From the NCBI GenBank assembly GCA_037833965.1, contig AP031358.1, positions 22,824,001 to 22,888,000 on the forward strand: a stretch of DNA of 64,000 nucleotides, in the 5' to 3' direction. Position numbers and translations under genes: made by a program. This document shows, piece by piece, positions 27,296 through 40,293 of the stretch. This DNA comes from Marchantia polymorpha subsp. ruderalis (lineage: Eukaryota; Streptophyta; Marchantiopsida; Marchantiales; Marchantiaceae). Numbering within the stretch: position 1 is the stretch's first letter; every line of letters starts with the position of its first letter. The notes beneath the pieces were generated by a model that ran no database searches, was not told the origin of the DNA, and saw only the letters and a list, made by a program, of their open reading frames with translations.

Positions 27296-27367
27296 TGAAC
27301 TCGACGTGAATCGAACACGCAACCTTCTGATCTGGAGTCAGACGCGCTACCATTGCGCCACGAATCC
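27296..27367 (-). tRNA. tRNA-Trp(CCA): tRNA-Trp (anticodon CCA)
   Basis: The minus strand folds as a full 72-nt cloverleaf with no intron. The acceptor stem is GGATTCG paired with CGAGTTC and the discriminator base is A. The A box matches TGGCGCAATGG. The anticodon loop CTCCAGA carries CCA, and the B box is GTTCGATTC. Compared with the plant tRNA-Trp I know, acceptor pair 5-68 appears changed from C-G to T-A, which keeps the stem. CCA is not encoded, as expected for a nuclear gene. Confidence 0.95.
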
Positions 27368-29354
27368 TTGTTGCTGTGATAATAAAAATTAAATATCTAA
27401 AGATAAAAATTTTGTTATTGGGACAAGAAAATTTTCAGTCCATGGGCAGGAAGGACTGACTCTAGAGAAGGAAAACGTTCACTGAAGTCTTCTGACCCAC
27501 TCAGACTCGTCGCAAGAAGTTCTGCTTGACTGACATGCTCGTCTTGGGTGGATCCTACTTTCAGTCTTTCGCCCGGTGCCATATTTACTGGCTTTTACCC
27601 GCGGATTCTGGTCTAACCAACAGAATCGCACGAAGTCGGGCCCCTTCTAAAAAATTTATCAGATGCAAACGAGAATCTCCCAAATTATCAATTTTTGTGA
27701 GAGGATCTCGTCATGGGGACGTAGAGGTTTGCTGGTTCACGCCACCAACAGGATTCGGTCACAAGTCTTTTGCGACCCAGCTGAGGGTCTTTCTGGTAGC
27801 ACTGATGGCTTTAACTGGTACACGACCAGGCCTCTATTACGGTCAATGAGCAATGTCTGAAGAGCATGTAAGGCACCCTTGAATGGATCCCACTTGATGG
27901 AAGGGGTCTTCCCGTGCTTTCTGTTATTTTATCTTGTACTCCTTCTTACTCTATTGAAGTCATACTTCTGAAGAAACTTCTAACAAAACCACGTGTACCG
28001 AGGTGAGGGCGAAACATTCTGCTGGTGCTACCTGCCAATGTGTGTGTCCACCGTTTGCTGCTGACAAACAAAACAGGAAATGCCGACAGAGTGTTAAGAC
28101 AAATCGATATAGGTTCTTGCTGCAAGAATTTTTACGATGTGAGTGATGAAGTCAGAGATCAAATCCTTCTCTTGACCGAGACAACGATTTTGTAAAGAAG
28201 GCGGGGAAGGGCAATAATTTGTCCTGTGTTCCCAGAAGAATAATTCCACGCTGTGGGCCTTCCTTGCAGCGCTCTAGTGGTAGAAACTTATTTTTTGAGG
28301 CAAATGAAAATGAAGAACAGATAGGAGGAGAAAGTGTCAAACTTGGCTTCATGTCTCTGGAGTCCCTTGACTCCTCCATCACATATCATAATCAGGGCAC
28401 CATGCGTAGGCATAACGAGATGTCTCTCCAGATACAAATATTCTCGCGAGGCGGTTATCGCCGAGGAGTCGACTAAAGGTGACTAGAATCGTGTTGAAAG
28501 CCGAAGAAGCTTGGCAGATGGATCGCCGTCTTCAATTCAGCGCCCCTGGCAATTGATTCATGTTGTTGGTCCCCTTGACGGGCAGACAGTAATCACTGCT
28601 CATATCATCGTATATTCCACCTAGATTTTAGATCTGAGACCTTTGGGATTGTTTCCCATGTTTCGTGCGATCTGAGTTAGGATCGACTGTACACAAGATC
28701 ACTTAAGCACACGCTAACAAGTCGCCGTTATGGAAATTCTAGTTGCCACTGAAGGATTCGATGGGTGTGGAAACAGAGCATCCCACCATCGTTCTGGGAC
28801 TGACTCGTTCCGTCGGTCGCAATAGTTCTGAAACTGGACGTGATCGGCAATTGACTTCTGCCAAAACTCTGAACATGAGGAGGTGTTTTCTGGTGGACTT
28901 CGTCGGATCCAGTTGTCTGCTGGCAATCGACCTGCAGACATTGCTGATGAAGGTGAAGCAATTATTCAATTACAAAGAGAGATATAATTAGTAAAGCGTT
29001 AAGTTCATCTTGAGAAATCGAATTTCGCGTGAAGCAGGGTCTTTTTAATGTGGAAGAGGCAGTATAAGGATAGGTTTTGGAATTTGCAGCAATTCTGGAG
29101 TGAAAATTTATTTTTGGTCCCTCGTATTGGGAAGAAGTCAATCCAACTATAATTTTGATTTGTTAGAGGGAATTTTGCGCCTATGGCTGACGATTTTTTT
29201 TTAAATACTTGAGTTGTATGGTAGAATTACTAAGTGAGAATGATGGAGGAGTAGATGTCGTTGGGGCTAGTGGTAGTGAGAGCGAGTATGTCACATCAAA
29301 CTCTGCACAAGGCGCGGAGTTTGATGAGGCGGATAGGGAATAATCGCGACGGTA
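27368..29354. other. Intergenic region, no supportable gene
   Basis: Only short frames on both strands. A plus-strand frame at 28219-28476 and overlapping minus-strand frames at 28714-28969 have no recognisable motif. The sequence looks like decayed, formerly repetitive DNA, but I cannot assign a family. Confidence 0.45.
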
Positions 29355-30600
29355 CATCCATTCAAGAGCAATTTCCGTTCCTCTCATACAATTGACAGTC
29401 CTGTGCATATGATTTGAAAAGATTAAAACCTTTTTAAGATTTTGGAGTAGGAAGAATCGAGGTGCGAGCAAATGACATTATATCCATTCACGAGCAATTT
29501 GTGAATATGATTCGAAAAGATGAAAACGTTTTTAAGCTCGTATACTTAGAATTTCTTTTCGAAGACGTACATTCAATCCGTGTCCGTGTCCACCTGCTGT
29601 TGATCTTGCTAGATGTATATGCATGTGCAATATTTTCCAAGAGGATAAGTATTTGATAGTATCAAGTAGTAAGGTCATAGAAGATGCGTATAAGGCTGGT
29701 GATGAGCAGAATGGAATTTCCATAGAGAAAAGTTTAGTAATCTCCGGCAAAAGTCTTTCAATCTGCGTTCGCTACTGCTAACATATTACTTCTAGCTTGT
29801 TTATCTTGCTGGATGTATTTGCATGTGCAATATGTTAACTTTTTTGAGTACCAAGTATTTATTAGTATCAAGCAGTGGATCATAAAGGACGCACCTAAGG
29901 TCGATGATGGGCAGAATGAAATCTCCATAGGAATAAGTTCAATAACCTCTGACAAAAATACTTCAAAAGTGATGGATCCTAACATGTTGAGCATTTATGC
30001 AACATTTTTTCTGGCAGTCACATTACAAGTGGATGACATGATTGAATATGTTCTAACAACTGGTACGGTGGTCAAGCTTTTGGATTATTTAAGAATCGGC
30101 ACTCTTGGTGAAATTAAGATGAAAACCGTGCTTGCTTTAAAAAAATAGATCTCTTATAAGTGATAAAGCAAGTGAAGAAGTACGTGGCAAAGCAAGAATA
30201 CATTTGGATTCATTGTGTACGGAGAAAAAACCGGAGTTCTCAGAGAGTTGAAATCAAGAAGGTTGATACGAAGAAAACCAGCACTTTGAGAGAGTTGAAA
30301 TTAAAAAGTTTGGTGAGAGGAGTAGTGAGCGTGGAGCTGATGTAAACGAGAAATGGAAAGATGAAGAAGGACTTGTGGAGGAAAAAGATGATAGAACCAC
30401 TATTGAAGCTTTCAATCAAAACGGACAGACTTATGACGCCAACAAGTATGTAATGGTAGGTGAAGATAAGACACGGCGCAAAGACAAAGGGGACTTAAAG
30501 GAAAGAGTAATAGTTAGCAGAGAGTGGTTTGGACACATTTGTCCATTAAGAGAAAAAATGGATATAGAGCTCGGTGAAGATAATAGACGTAGTTAAAACA
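29355..30600 (+). pseudogene. DCAF1: Decayed DCAF1 (VprBP)-like gene fragment with internal exon duplications
   Basis: Plus-strand pieces resemble the N-terminal helical-repeat region of plant DCAF1, the substrate receptor of CUL4-DDB1 ubiquitin ligases, in the expected order. HEQFVNMIRKDENVFKLVYL (29489-29548) corresponds to the GNIIR-NDEFFELI segment. FISIKQWIIKD (29855-29890) matches the SIKNWV segment. MLSIYATFFLAVTLQVDD and VLTTGTVVKLLDYL, then LGE (29980-30115), match the YATGLLA / EDVLTSGLxxKLMRYLR-LGE block. A charged stretch follows, as in DCAF1. Frames are broken, no start or complete exon set exists, and two segments are duplicated: 29370-29445 resembles 29478-29545, and 29600-29760 resembles 29800-29960. 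The match is from memory of the plant family and needs a protein search. It is probably a truncated duplicate rather than a working gene. Confidence 0.55.
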
Positions 30601-30795
30601 AAGGGGATTTTAAGCAAATAGTATTAGTTAGCATAGAGTGGTATGGACACATTTGTCCATTGAGAAAAAAAAATAGAATGTAGAGGTAGGTGAAGATAAT
30701 AGACTTTGTAAAAGTGAAGGGGATTTAATACAAAGAGTAATAGTTAGAGTATTGTGGTAGGACACATTTCTCCATTGTAAAAAAAGATGAAGAGG
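30459..30795 (+). repeat. Diverged tandem repeat, about 115-bp unit, 3 copies
   Basis: Copies start at about 30459, 30573 and 30689, each beginning ggtgaagataa. Each contains aaaggggatt/actta, agagtaatagttag, and ggacacattt(g/c)tccatt followed by an A-rich run. The first period (114 bp) is a multiple of three and the first copy is an open frame; later copies carry indels. It lies in the charged tail of the DCAF1-like fragment. Confidence 0.85.
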
Positions 30796-30799
30796 AGAG

Positions 30800-33700
30800 T
30801 TAAAAGCATAAACTTTGAAGCGGAGTAGTGACATTTGTGCTAAGGAGAGTACAGAAAGAAAAGAAAGAAAGCGATGATGATGGAGGTATTAAAACATCAT
30901 CAACAAGTGATATTTGAGGTGGATAATTCTTCCATGGAGGGTGGTTGGTGGATAGAGGTAACAATAATCCCACAAGTACCTCAGAGCACAAGAAAGGAGC
31001 AGAATGAGGTGAAAAAGGAGGTTCAAAGTAGCAAAATTAAGTACAGAAGTAGGTGAAAAAGGAGGTTACAGTATCGTAACAACTACCTCGAAGCTACTCG
31101 GGGCAAGTCTCTCCGCAAATATATGGCGAGTTTTTTATCAAAGAAATTGGATTTTTTTTTTGCATGGAAAAATCATGATAATTATGTCACTTTAATTGAT
31201 GATATATATCATGTGCCATGCCAGTCACTTTGATTCAAGTTCTCAAATTAAAAGTGATAGACAAACTCTGTATCTTAAGATTTCTAATTTAATCCAAGTA
31301 TTTAGAAAATGCTGTTAATAATTACATTCAATTTCAATTTCAAATTTTTTTTCTCATTAGTGTAACTATTGTGTGGCACATTTCTTGGACTCCTCTTCAA
31401 TTAGCCCATTAGTTTGCAGTTGGGTAAGTCCTGAACATAATGTTCTCTCTTGTTAAGTCAACTATGAATAACTTCATTTACACGTAAGCAAATTTTTTAA
31501 CACAAATTTTAACATGGATGGTATATATTTTAACACAAATTTCTATAATGTACAATAAGCATGTGTCATTAAATCGTTTGTACGCTTTACCACAAATGCC
31601 TACCAGATGAAATTGCACTTTGTAAACAAGGACAACTCCTCAAACTACGAACAATTTACACTCCAAAAAAAGTCTGTCTACATACATGATATACACAACA
31701 ATTCAAAAGTTGCTAACATTCAGATTATTTAAGACTAGCTGACGGAGATATAGACAAAATTCAGGGCATTTGTTATATTCATTCTTATCTAAGTACAGGC
31801 CAATGAACTTGTGGAGTAAAAGTGGACTATAGCACGCATTGGATTGATCACATTGTCATTCAAGCAAGGAAAATTCCAACATTCAATAATGCTTCTCAAC
31901 AGGTTCATAAGTTTATGCTGGATGAAGCGACTAGTTTCCACCCCAGGAGTCTCAAATTACTTTAAAGCTCGTTTGATCTTTAAGCGGTTTCTAATGCTAC
32001 TTAATTTCATCTCGCTGATGCTTTTATCTTATACGCTCGTGCGGCAGATTAAAGTGCCTAGATTTTTATACCTCTCCTTCACAAATGAGCTTCCCACGAA
32101 TTTTGTGACAGATGCCAACCTTGAAAGAAGTAGAACTTTATTCCAGCATAAACTCGAAACATAAAAAACTGCAATTGTAGTCTTCAACGAGAAGACTAAA
32201 AATATATTGCGATTCTCTTCATTATCATGTCATATAAACCATAAGTCTTACACAGAATTGTCTCTTGTGTATATAGTCCCCAGAAGTTGGCACTGAAGTC
32301 AACAGCGTACGAGATGATGTTAAACATAGATATCCGTCGATAGAGATCTCGCTTGCGGGATCGGTGACGTAAAACCCTATTGTCGTATGTTAAACCTGAT
32401 CGCGCGCTAACCATTGGAAAACATTTCTGTTTTGTTGAAACTTTTGACCGATTGCATGTAATCTCCTCGATGCGCGTAGGGCAGAAATGCTTCTCCACAG
32501 CGGCAAATGCTGAAAAAAATTGAGCTTTAGACGGCTAAAGTTGCAGCAGTGCGCAGATCAGATCGGATTGGATCAGGAGAGGCACTTTCCTACTGCTGTT
32601 GTGTTTGGATTGTAATGAGAAGTGTGGGCCGGCCTTCTCATTTTCCTTTGTCGGTTTAGACGCTCGAGCGTATTGTTTCTCTCATTCCCCTCCAGCTTGC
32701 CTACAACACTCGAGTACCGGACAGTATTTGGCATCAGAGGACAGGTCGCCATACAATCAAAATCCAAAATGGAGAAGATCCCAACATTTTTTGAGTATTT
32801 GCTGCCGTTCTTTATATTACATCAGAATCCCGTCGATGAAATGGGATGCAGGCAACCAGAATGGATCTACATGAGTGAATGCGAATCGCATGATTCTTCT
32901 GCATCGCATGAGACTGGAATTTCGTGGCGACCATTGGAGATGAATTCTTATTAGTTAATGTTTGTTGCGTCTGGGTAAACGGCCGGTCGTCAGTTGAGTC
33001 CGATAAGATGCAAAAGGCCATCAAAGATCACGGAGAGGCTGCACTGAATATTGTAGAGGTGGTCTGCGTTACGAACTGATCACAACTGAATAGGTTTTTC
33101 CTCAGAACTCTGCACGTCCGATCTTTGAAGTCGTTTTACTTGACCTGGAAATATCGGGTTGCGACTGTGATTTTGCAGCGTTGAAGGTTAGAGTAGCCAT
33201 CTCTCACGTACAGAGGAATTCCAGTGTAGGGAGAAAATCTCGACACCTTATAACTCGAGCTTAGGGACTGCAGTAGGAAATATACGTATCGGATGTAGCA
33301 TGAAATAAATAAGAGACACTACAAACATGCCCAAAGCCCTATTTCGTTGTCGAAGGTGAATGCATAAATGAAAAACTCTCTGCTTTCAGAGGCAAAACAG
33401 TGCGTGCCTGGGGCCCAGGTAAAGGTCTCCGCGTACTGGATGATGTGTACACAAGCAAGACATTAACTACTGAAGCACAAACCACTTGAGGGATTTTGTA
33501 TGCGGCCAAAGTTTTAGATGAAAGACGAGTTACTGTGATCATCCATCTTCGAACATTTACACAACCTTCGATCTTTCGACAAAGCGCGTTTCTCCTGAAT
33601 TTCTGCCCGCGAAAAAGTACGAAGAGGGAGGTGCATGGAAAAACAGAGTAAGTTTGCGGATTACTAGATACTTCAACCTAGAACCGCTCTTCTCTTTTTG

Positions 33701-34291
33701 AGAGAAATCCACAAGAGATATCCCTCACTCAGATTGAACAAAGATTACAACCGTAGTGTTCACTAAGCACGGCATAATAACCAGAATTTGCTACGTCGAT
33801 TGAGCTCACAATGCGAAAACTGAGCTCTTTTGACTAAGCATCTGTTGTGGGGTCTCACAATTCCACCCACCTCTTAAGCTGCTACCCTGATAAATTGCGG
33901 AGCATCAGCTTGCTTCAGATGTCTGTTAAATAGCTAATGGCTCTCGAGGCCACAGATCAGAAATGATATAAAAAAATTGAATCCCGATTTCGAGCAACCC
34001 GACACCACCCCTTGATGATCCATGAACCCACCCTAATCCTCGAGTGAGCACCTTGTGCGCCGACAAAAGAGTCCTCAAGTCGCACAACTTCTGACCAGCT
34101 GTGAGAAGGACCTCTATGCGTGCAATGTTACATGTATTTGAGAAGTCGTGGTTATCTAACTCAGTTTTCATTTCATCCACGAAAGGATGCTTTTTCAACG
34201 TTGCCCAAAGGGTCGGCTTCAGAAGTAAAGCTCATCGGAATGGGTGTTTCTTCTCCAGAGGCGTAAAAGAGACGGCATACGGTTCCCATCC
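30800..34291. other. Intergenic region, no supportable gene
   Basis: Right after the tandem repeat, a 60-residue charged frame (30874-31056, plus) may be a further piece of the decayed gene. Beyond it I see only short frames without family motifs. The last ~100 bp before 34292 is probably the 3'UTR of the neighbouring minus-strand gene. Confidence 0.45.
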
Positions 34292-37200
34292 TCAAGGTGT
34301 GAATGTGCCATAAAAGATCCACACGTCCAACCACATCCCGATCAAATATGGGCCTGCAAGATCCCCAGCTGCGCAGCCTGAACAGATTCGGTGAATAGAA
34401 AAAGGTTGTCAAAACCCATTGTAACTTAGATTACTCCGTACAAACTTTCATCAGATATGGGGATGATGATTTTACTGGTAAAATAGGTCGTCACAGCAGA
34501 TGAATATCCAAAAAAAAACACCGGAGGTATAAACGATGTGCAGAAACACTCATCGCTCAAGACATTACTGCTGGGGAAAGGAATATGCGAGAACAAGCAT
34601 ATGTCAAAAGAAAATGCTTACCTATCCAAGTTCCCGTGGACGGCTTGATAAGTATCGTACCAAGGCCAGCTCCAACAGAAGCTAAAACAAGAGATGCGCC
34701 AATTTTGAGGGTGTTCCCCGCTGTTTTCCTTATCAATCTATTGAAGTCTTTGTTGTTATCCTGCGCTATCTGCTTCCTGCCTTCCTCCTTTTTGGTGGGG
34801 AAAGAAGCACGGATGTACCTATATATGTCCAAAACCAGTTGAACTACCCAGTTTGCAAGAACTCCCAGTGCATGTCCTGCAACACAAATTTGCAACATTG
34901 TACTTAGAAACAGGTCTACATATGACGCATCGCTCAGTCATGAAGTGAGAAAAACTGTACACATCAGTGAGTGCATGTCACAGCCTAAAAGACCATAGTA
35001 AAACAGGCCTAGCGTAGTAGAGCTAACATGAGGAGATTGAGTACAGAGAAAAGACTAGATAGTATTTGATGGTAACCCAGAAAGGACTAATTGATATATA
35101 AACGCAGACAAAGGACTCGCCTGGACGAAAAAAATTCTTTCGTTTAGGCAAATCGTTATTGCAAGCATGAATCTAAAACTTCATATACAACATTCATAAA
35201 ACGTCGCGTGCCAGAAAGCCTCAAAGGACACAGACAGGCGTTCTATTTCAACAAATTGTACAAAACAATTGGTGACCACTCATCTCCTGCATGTCAAGTG
35301 CTTGTATCCAATATTGAGCAAGTCGTTAGCAAGAAAGGTTCAAGTTACAGTCTACGTGACAGTGAATGCTTGGAGATGAAAACATAATGAAAAAAAGCTG
35401 AAACCAAATCTTATTCCCTGCTGTAGTTTGAGAACTATATACCTCGGAACGTTGTCTTGCAGACACCAAAAAATAGCTCGAACCGAGTAATATCTCTTGC
35501 AGCTTTACGAACAGCAGATTTTGGGACATCTGAAAATCAGTGTAACTACATTGGATTAATGCCTTCAGAGTATGTATTGTTACCTTTACGTATCACATAG
35601 GATCTTAAATCTGAAATGCACTAGTAGCTTGACCTACGAAAGATGTCCATTGAGTCATATATAGAACGGACAGTAGATATATAGATACAAAAACATTATA
35701 AGAACAATATCGGGAAACCCATTTTATGATCAAGTAAAGAAAGGGTGTGATCTACCATCAGCCACGGCTCTAGAAGTTAGAGCATTTCACTAATTTTTAA
35801 TTTATCAGTCCGGTCCTGCCTCAGTCACAGACCTTTCAGAAGTTTCCATGCCATGCGACGAGAGGTGTAGTGTACAGCTGCCCTCTCCAAAATCCTCCTC
35901 GTTGTGATCACTGAAACCTGCAACAGACAGCTTCCTCTTTAGTAGGAGGGTGACAAATTTAGGAAGAGCAGATTAGAACTAGGAAATAACTGTTGTAGAG
36001 AAAGCTAATTTCAAAGCTTCCTCCTTTGCATTCAGGTGTGATATACGTATAAGAATCCTACTGTTGTGCGAATTCAATTTATATCTGTAATATGTTAGGT
36101 GTCTGTTTGTCCGGTATTCGTCCTCCTTGGGGTTAAGGTTAGCACCTCCTTTATGTTGTAAAACTTTTCATGGTGAATCCATGAAAGAAGAAGCCTTATT
36201 GATCACCAGTTAGAGTATGATTGAGTCTCCTTCAACAAACACAAGTCTTACCTTTATCATAGAAAAACATATCATGATATTCAAAGTGTCCGAAGGGCAC
36301 GGATAACCACTAGTACTGAATAATTACTTGGAGGTTTGACCTTCCCATCTGAAAGTTCGCAAGATGAGAAAGTTCGGGAATTCAGGAAGTTAGGTTCAGA
36401 GAGATATCTCAGACCTGATACCACATCATCTTCGAGCATAGAAGAGGGAGGTCAGGACAGTCAATTAACTTCGAATAGGTGTGAGAATCAACAAAACTCA
36501 TATAATGGACAGAGTTAAAGGCCAGTTCTCCAGAACTCAAGTGTCATTTTCTTCCCCATGAAGGTTTGGAGTAGGAAATCAGCCCAAAAAACACGAGGTA
36601 GGCTGAATAGCTTCTGAGCAGTCAACGAAAAAACGTTGATATAAAAAAACGTTAATATTCCTCATAGCCCTGATTTAGACAAGACGGAGGTTGGTGCGTG
36701 GATACTACAAAAGATCATACACAAGATTTGAACCTTTGAATCCGTAAAGTTGATCCAAAGACTTCCTATGACGAAAGTACAAAGGCAGGAGATGTTATAT
36801 CTTTCCACTTTCCAGCTTCGTTTTCAGGTTGTGTGAAATGTATGATCACTTACAGAAAGTTCATTATTCATGATGCGTCAGGTGTTGAATGCACGTGCAT
36901 TTCATACATTGATGCCTATCGGTATAGACGCATAAACTGTGCCTACTCCATTCTCTCCACAATAAATTAATGACGGAGTTCACCATATTCTCATTTAGCA
37001 CGACTGACTAAAGTTTGTCAGCAAAGAACAGAAAATTTACCAAAATAAACTCTTGGCAAACTCAAACCTGTAAATATTATACAAAATGTCTGCACAACAT
37101 AGCAAATCCTGGTTTCTCACCTCTCGAAGAATATGTGTTATAGAGCGTTTCATGGGGACAATGGGATCGACTGGCATTTTAGGTGGTCGATCCACATCTT

Positions 37201-38068
37201 CATCGTCATCATCCTCTGGTTGGATGTAAGCCTCCAAGAGTGAGAAGAAATTCACAAGACAAGCCCTGACAGTTGTAGCTCCAAGAGCTCTCGGTTTGAA
37301 GGCGGAGAACAAAGGTTTCAGCTCAACGTTGTATATCTTCCCAGCTCCCTCCTGCTTTAGTTCCCACTGAGGTAACCAGCGAGAATCAGACCATGGCTCC
37401 TCTTCGTCGTCTGCCTCCTCACATAGTACAAATTGTCCTGTCCAATCCCTGTGATACTCACTTTTGTTAGCAAAGGTGACACTACAGTAAGGACGTTCGA
37501 ACTGAAATCTCATGACGATTAGAGCTGCAGAACGAAAGAACACAGTAGGATAAAAATTCACGGTGCAGAAAACCTCGTGCATGCAACCATCGGTAAACAA
37601 AGCACCATCAGGATAAAAAGTAAACAGGTTTCCCCTGGCTACGGACTCCTGTGGTAACAGAACTGATGATGAAAAGGTCTCCGAAAGGGAAACATTCAGC
37701 GATAGGAAGATTTCACTGAGACGATTCACAAAGCATAAATCAATTCCAGATTTGTATAGTCTTTCGTGCGAGGTAATGTGATAGTCTTCTTGATTTAACA
37801 AGTTCTACAGCTCGTGGAAAAACTGTTTATTGACAATGCTCGCATTAACCGCCCGAGCTTGGAGTGAAGCAAAGAAATTTGATGCTCACCTCGACTGAAA
37901 CTGAGAATGGTAGACGGGATACGAAGGCAAAAAGGTCACTGCCGCCGCGGCGGCCAAAGCTGCAGATAGGGAACTGAGCGACGAGAAAGAGTGCAACGAC
38001 TTAGTGGTCGTTGCGCTAGTCCTGAGCAGATCCAATGCCAACGCTAATCCTGAGCCGGAACCTGCCAT
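34292..38068 (-). CDS. Conserved plant-type membrane protein of unknown function (possibly Tim17/22/23-like C-terminus), 6 exons
   Basis: Proposed coding exons are 37890-38068, 37121-37715, 35833-35917, 35443-35529, 34622-34876 and 34292-34368. All junctions are GT-AG, phases agree, and the sum is 1278 nt (425 aa). The N-terminus is Ala/Ser-rich (MAGSGSGLALALDLLRTSAT). The centre includes RGNLFTFYPDGALFTDG and VNFYPTVFFRSAALIVMRFQ, then a very acidic patch. The C-terminal half has RKAARDITRFELFFGVCKTT, GHALGVLANWVVQLVLDIYR and a glycine-rich membrane segment LKIGASLVLASVGAGLGTIL ending in AGDLAGPYLIGMWLD. The glycine-rich pattern recalls Tim17/22/23-type mitochondrial proteins, but this is a weak inference. 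The exon 2 acceptor (CTCAG at 37716-37720) and the last exon acceptor were chosen by phase and are the least certain joins. Confidence 0.72.
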
Positions 38069-40293
38069 CTTGCCTCGCCGGGCTCTTCTCTTGGGATTTC
38101 AAAACTATTCAAGGCCGGGTGGAGATTTCACCAACCCCTACATAGACGGAGCAAATTCCTCACCTCCAGACCTCGTGCTCAGCTAAAGCTTCCCTCCACA
38201 CCGTTCCACAGCACCTACAGAGAAATTCTACTCCGCATTGCTGACCCTCGTCCCCGACATCGAATCAATCCTCGATCAGGCTGGCGCTGCTCCTCCTCCT
38301 GCTGCGACTCTCGACCAGCCCGACCATCAAAACCGGATTGAGGAGGCCAATTGTCATACGATTTTTGAATTCGACAAAAATTGTACTCTGCAACAAACTC
38401 GCCGATGCTTCTGCCGGGGCTCCCCACAGAAATCAATCGGTCGACGATCTGCACGCGGCGATCATCTTTCTTTCCTCCAGCCCCGTCCCAGCGCCATCGG
38501 CCTCCCTCCCTCCCTACAGATCTTGAGATCTCTCTCAAGAACAAACTGCGATCGATCGTTCTTCCTTCTTCGACCACCTGCTCCTGCTTCCCGGGTCGGG
38601 CGGGCCGGACTGGGCGGGCCCGGGGCTACCTGGGCCCTATGTCGTAACCGGAAACTGCATACAGCCGGTACCCAGTCACCGTCCTGCGACCTGCAACTGT
38701 TATCGGCAGCATTTTGCTCACCAATGCTGCCTCCAGCTGTTACTGAGCGTAGGTACAGCGGCTAAATTTACACGAGGATGTGGAAGCCCCGAAGATTCGC
38801 TATCGGGAGCCCATTTTCCCTCGATCTAATCATTTCGCCTCCTATCTGATGAGTATTCACATCCAAAATTTGTAGACTTCCGATTAGGATGATCAATTTA
38901 CTCAAAACATGTACTTCAAGAAATGTTTATATGACTAATACGAAAAAACATAACCTCAAGAAAATCTAATCGTTAGGTATGATTCTGGGAAAAGCAAATA
39001 ATCTCGCAATCAACAGGAAACCATTTCCTTTTTTAATAAAATCACGGTCAATATCAAATTCTTTTATAAATCAACCATGGAATGTATTATCCAGAATTTC
39101 ATATGCAAGACTTTTGAATCGGATAATATTCCCCGTACTTTAAGGAGTGCAATTGATGAAGGATAGTTTACAATCGCTACCGAAGGAGTACGAACGTGGG
39201 GATTAGTTGCCAACCACCAATCACGATACTTGAAATGATGACATTCTTGATACGAGAAGAGGAATTTGCTCTCCTAGACGACGTGACGACGCAGTTTTGG
39301 CTGGTAGTTTCTGAGTACTAACTATCAGAGACTCCTACTGTGTTGTGTACATCTGGAAAAGCCCCGAATTTCGGAGAACTTCTGAGCGAACCACCTGTTC
39401 TGTGAGAGATTAGTTGAAAAGGTCATCTCATGATTTCAGGGATTGCGGCAAGACAATGGATACTGTTAACCCTCCAATACGGCGAGCTTCGGTTACTAGA
39501 TAGCTAGCTCTCTAGAATATTGTACTTCGCTTTTGTTGAGTAAAATTCATCTGCATGGTCGTATTCATGGACATAATCTGTAAAACTTTCAGATTTCCGA
39601 GGCAAAAGAAATATATTCTTCATGCGAAACACAAAGAACCAAGGATAAGATATTTTTCCACTGCAGAAAATTCAAATCACTTACGACAACATATGCAATT
39701 TCCATGATTAAGTCTAGTGCACTGTGCATATGGTACACTGTCAAAAAGTTACTGTGCCAGGACCAAATCAAGGCCAACACAAACAATGCATCTCTGGTGA
39801 AATAGAGGAGTAGCGATAAATTGACCAACGGCTGTTGGAAGCTTGAAGAGACCACATTTGTATGGCGTCTCTATCTCTCTCATTATTGTTCCATGAACTT
39901 TCGTTCTTCTGCCTTGACAATTAATTCATATGACACGCTAAATTGAACTCTGATCGTACAACGTTAAATTACACTGCTCGCTAAACTAGAACATTTTGTT
40001 AGCTACAATTGTATACAACTAGAATTTTCTTCATAATCTCCCTCCCGTACTTCATTCTCCAACTCATGCTTTCATTCCAAATAGGTCCGGTTGCAGTGAT
40101 TTGCCCCATAGGCAAGCAGCCACCGCAATCAGCTACCTTTCTCGGGCTAGCTAGTGGGGCACAGAAAACTCTCATGCAGCGTGAAACGCAATACCCCTGA
40201 GAAACTTGGGCCAAAACTACAGGGTGTTGAAAACTCCAGGCTGGAGACATGGCAAGATGATAGACGGAGCCTGCTATGTTTCACGAAGGGAAC
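38069..40293. other. Upstream region of the membrane-protein gene and 3' flank of the TTM gene
   Basis: The first ~700 bp is GC-richer and likely holds the promoter and 5' leader of the minus-strand gene starting at 38068; open frames on the plus strand there are probably chance. The rest is AT-rich without a recognisable gene, apart from a short hydrophobic minus-strand frame (39589-39855) I cannot support. The bases just below 40294 should be the TTM 3'UTR. Confidence 0.45.

Noticed and set aside
38238..38765. 175-codon plus-strand frame upstream of the membrane-protein gene
   Set aside because: It lies in the likely promoter and leader of the minus-strand gene, has no family motif, and overlaps other chance frames.
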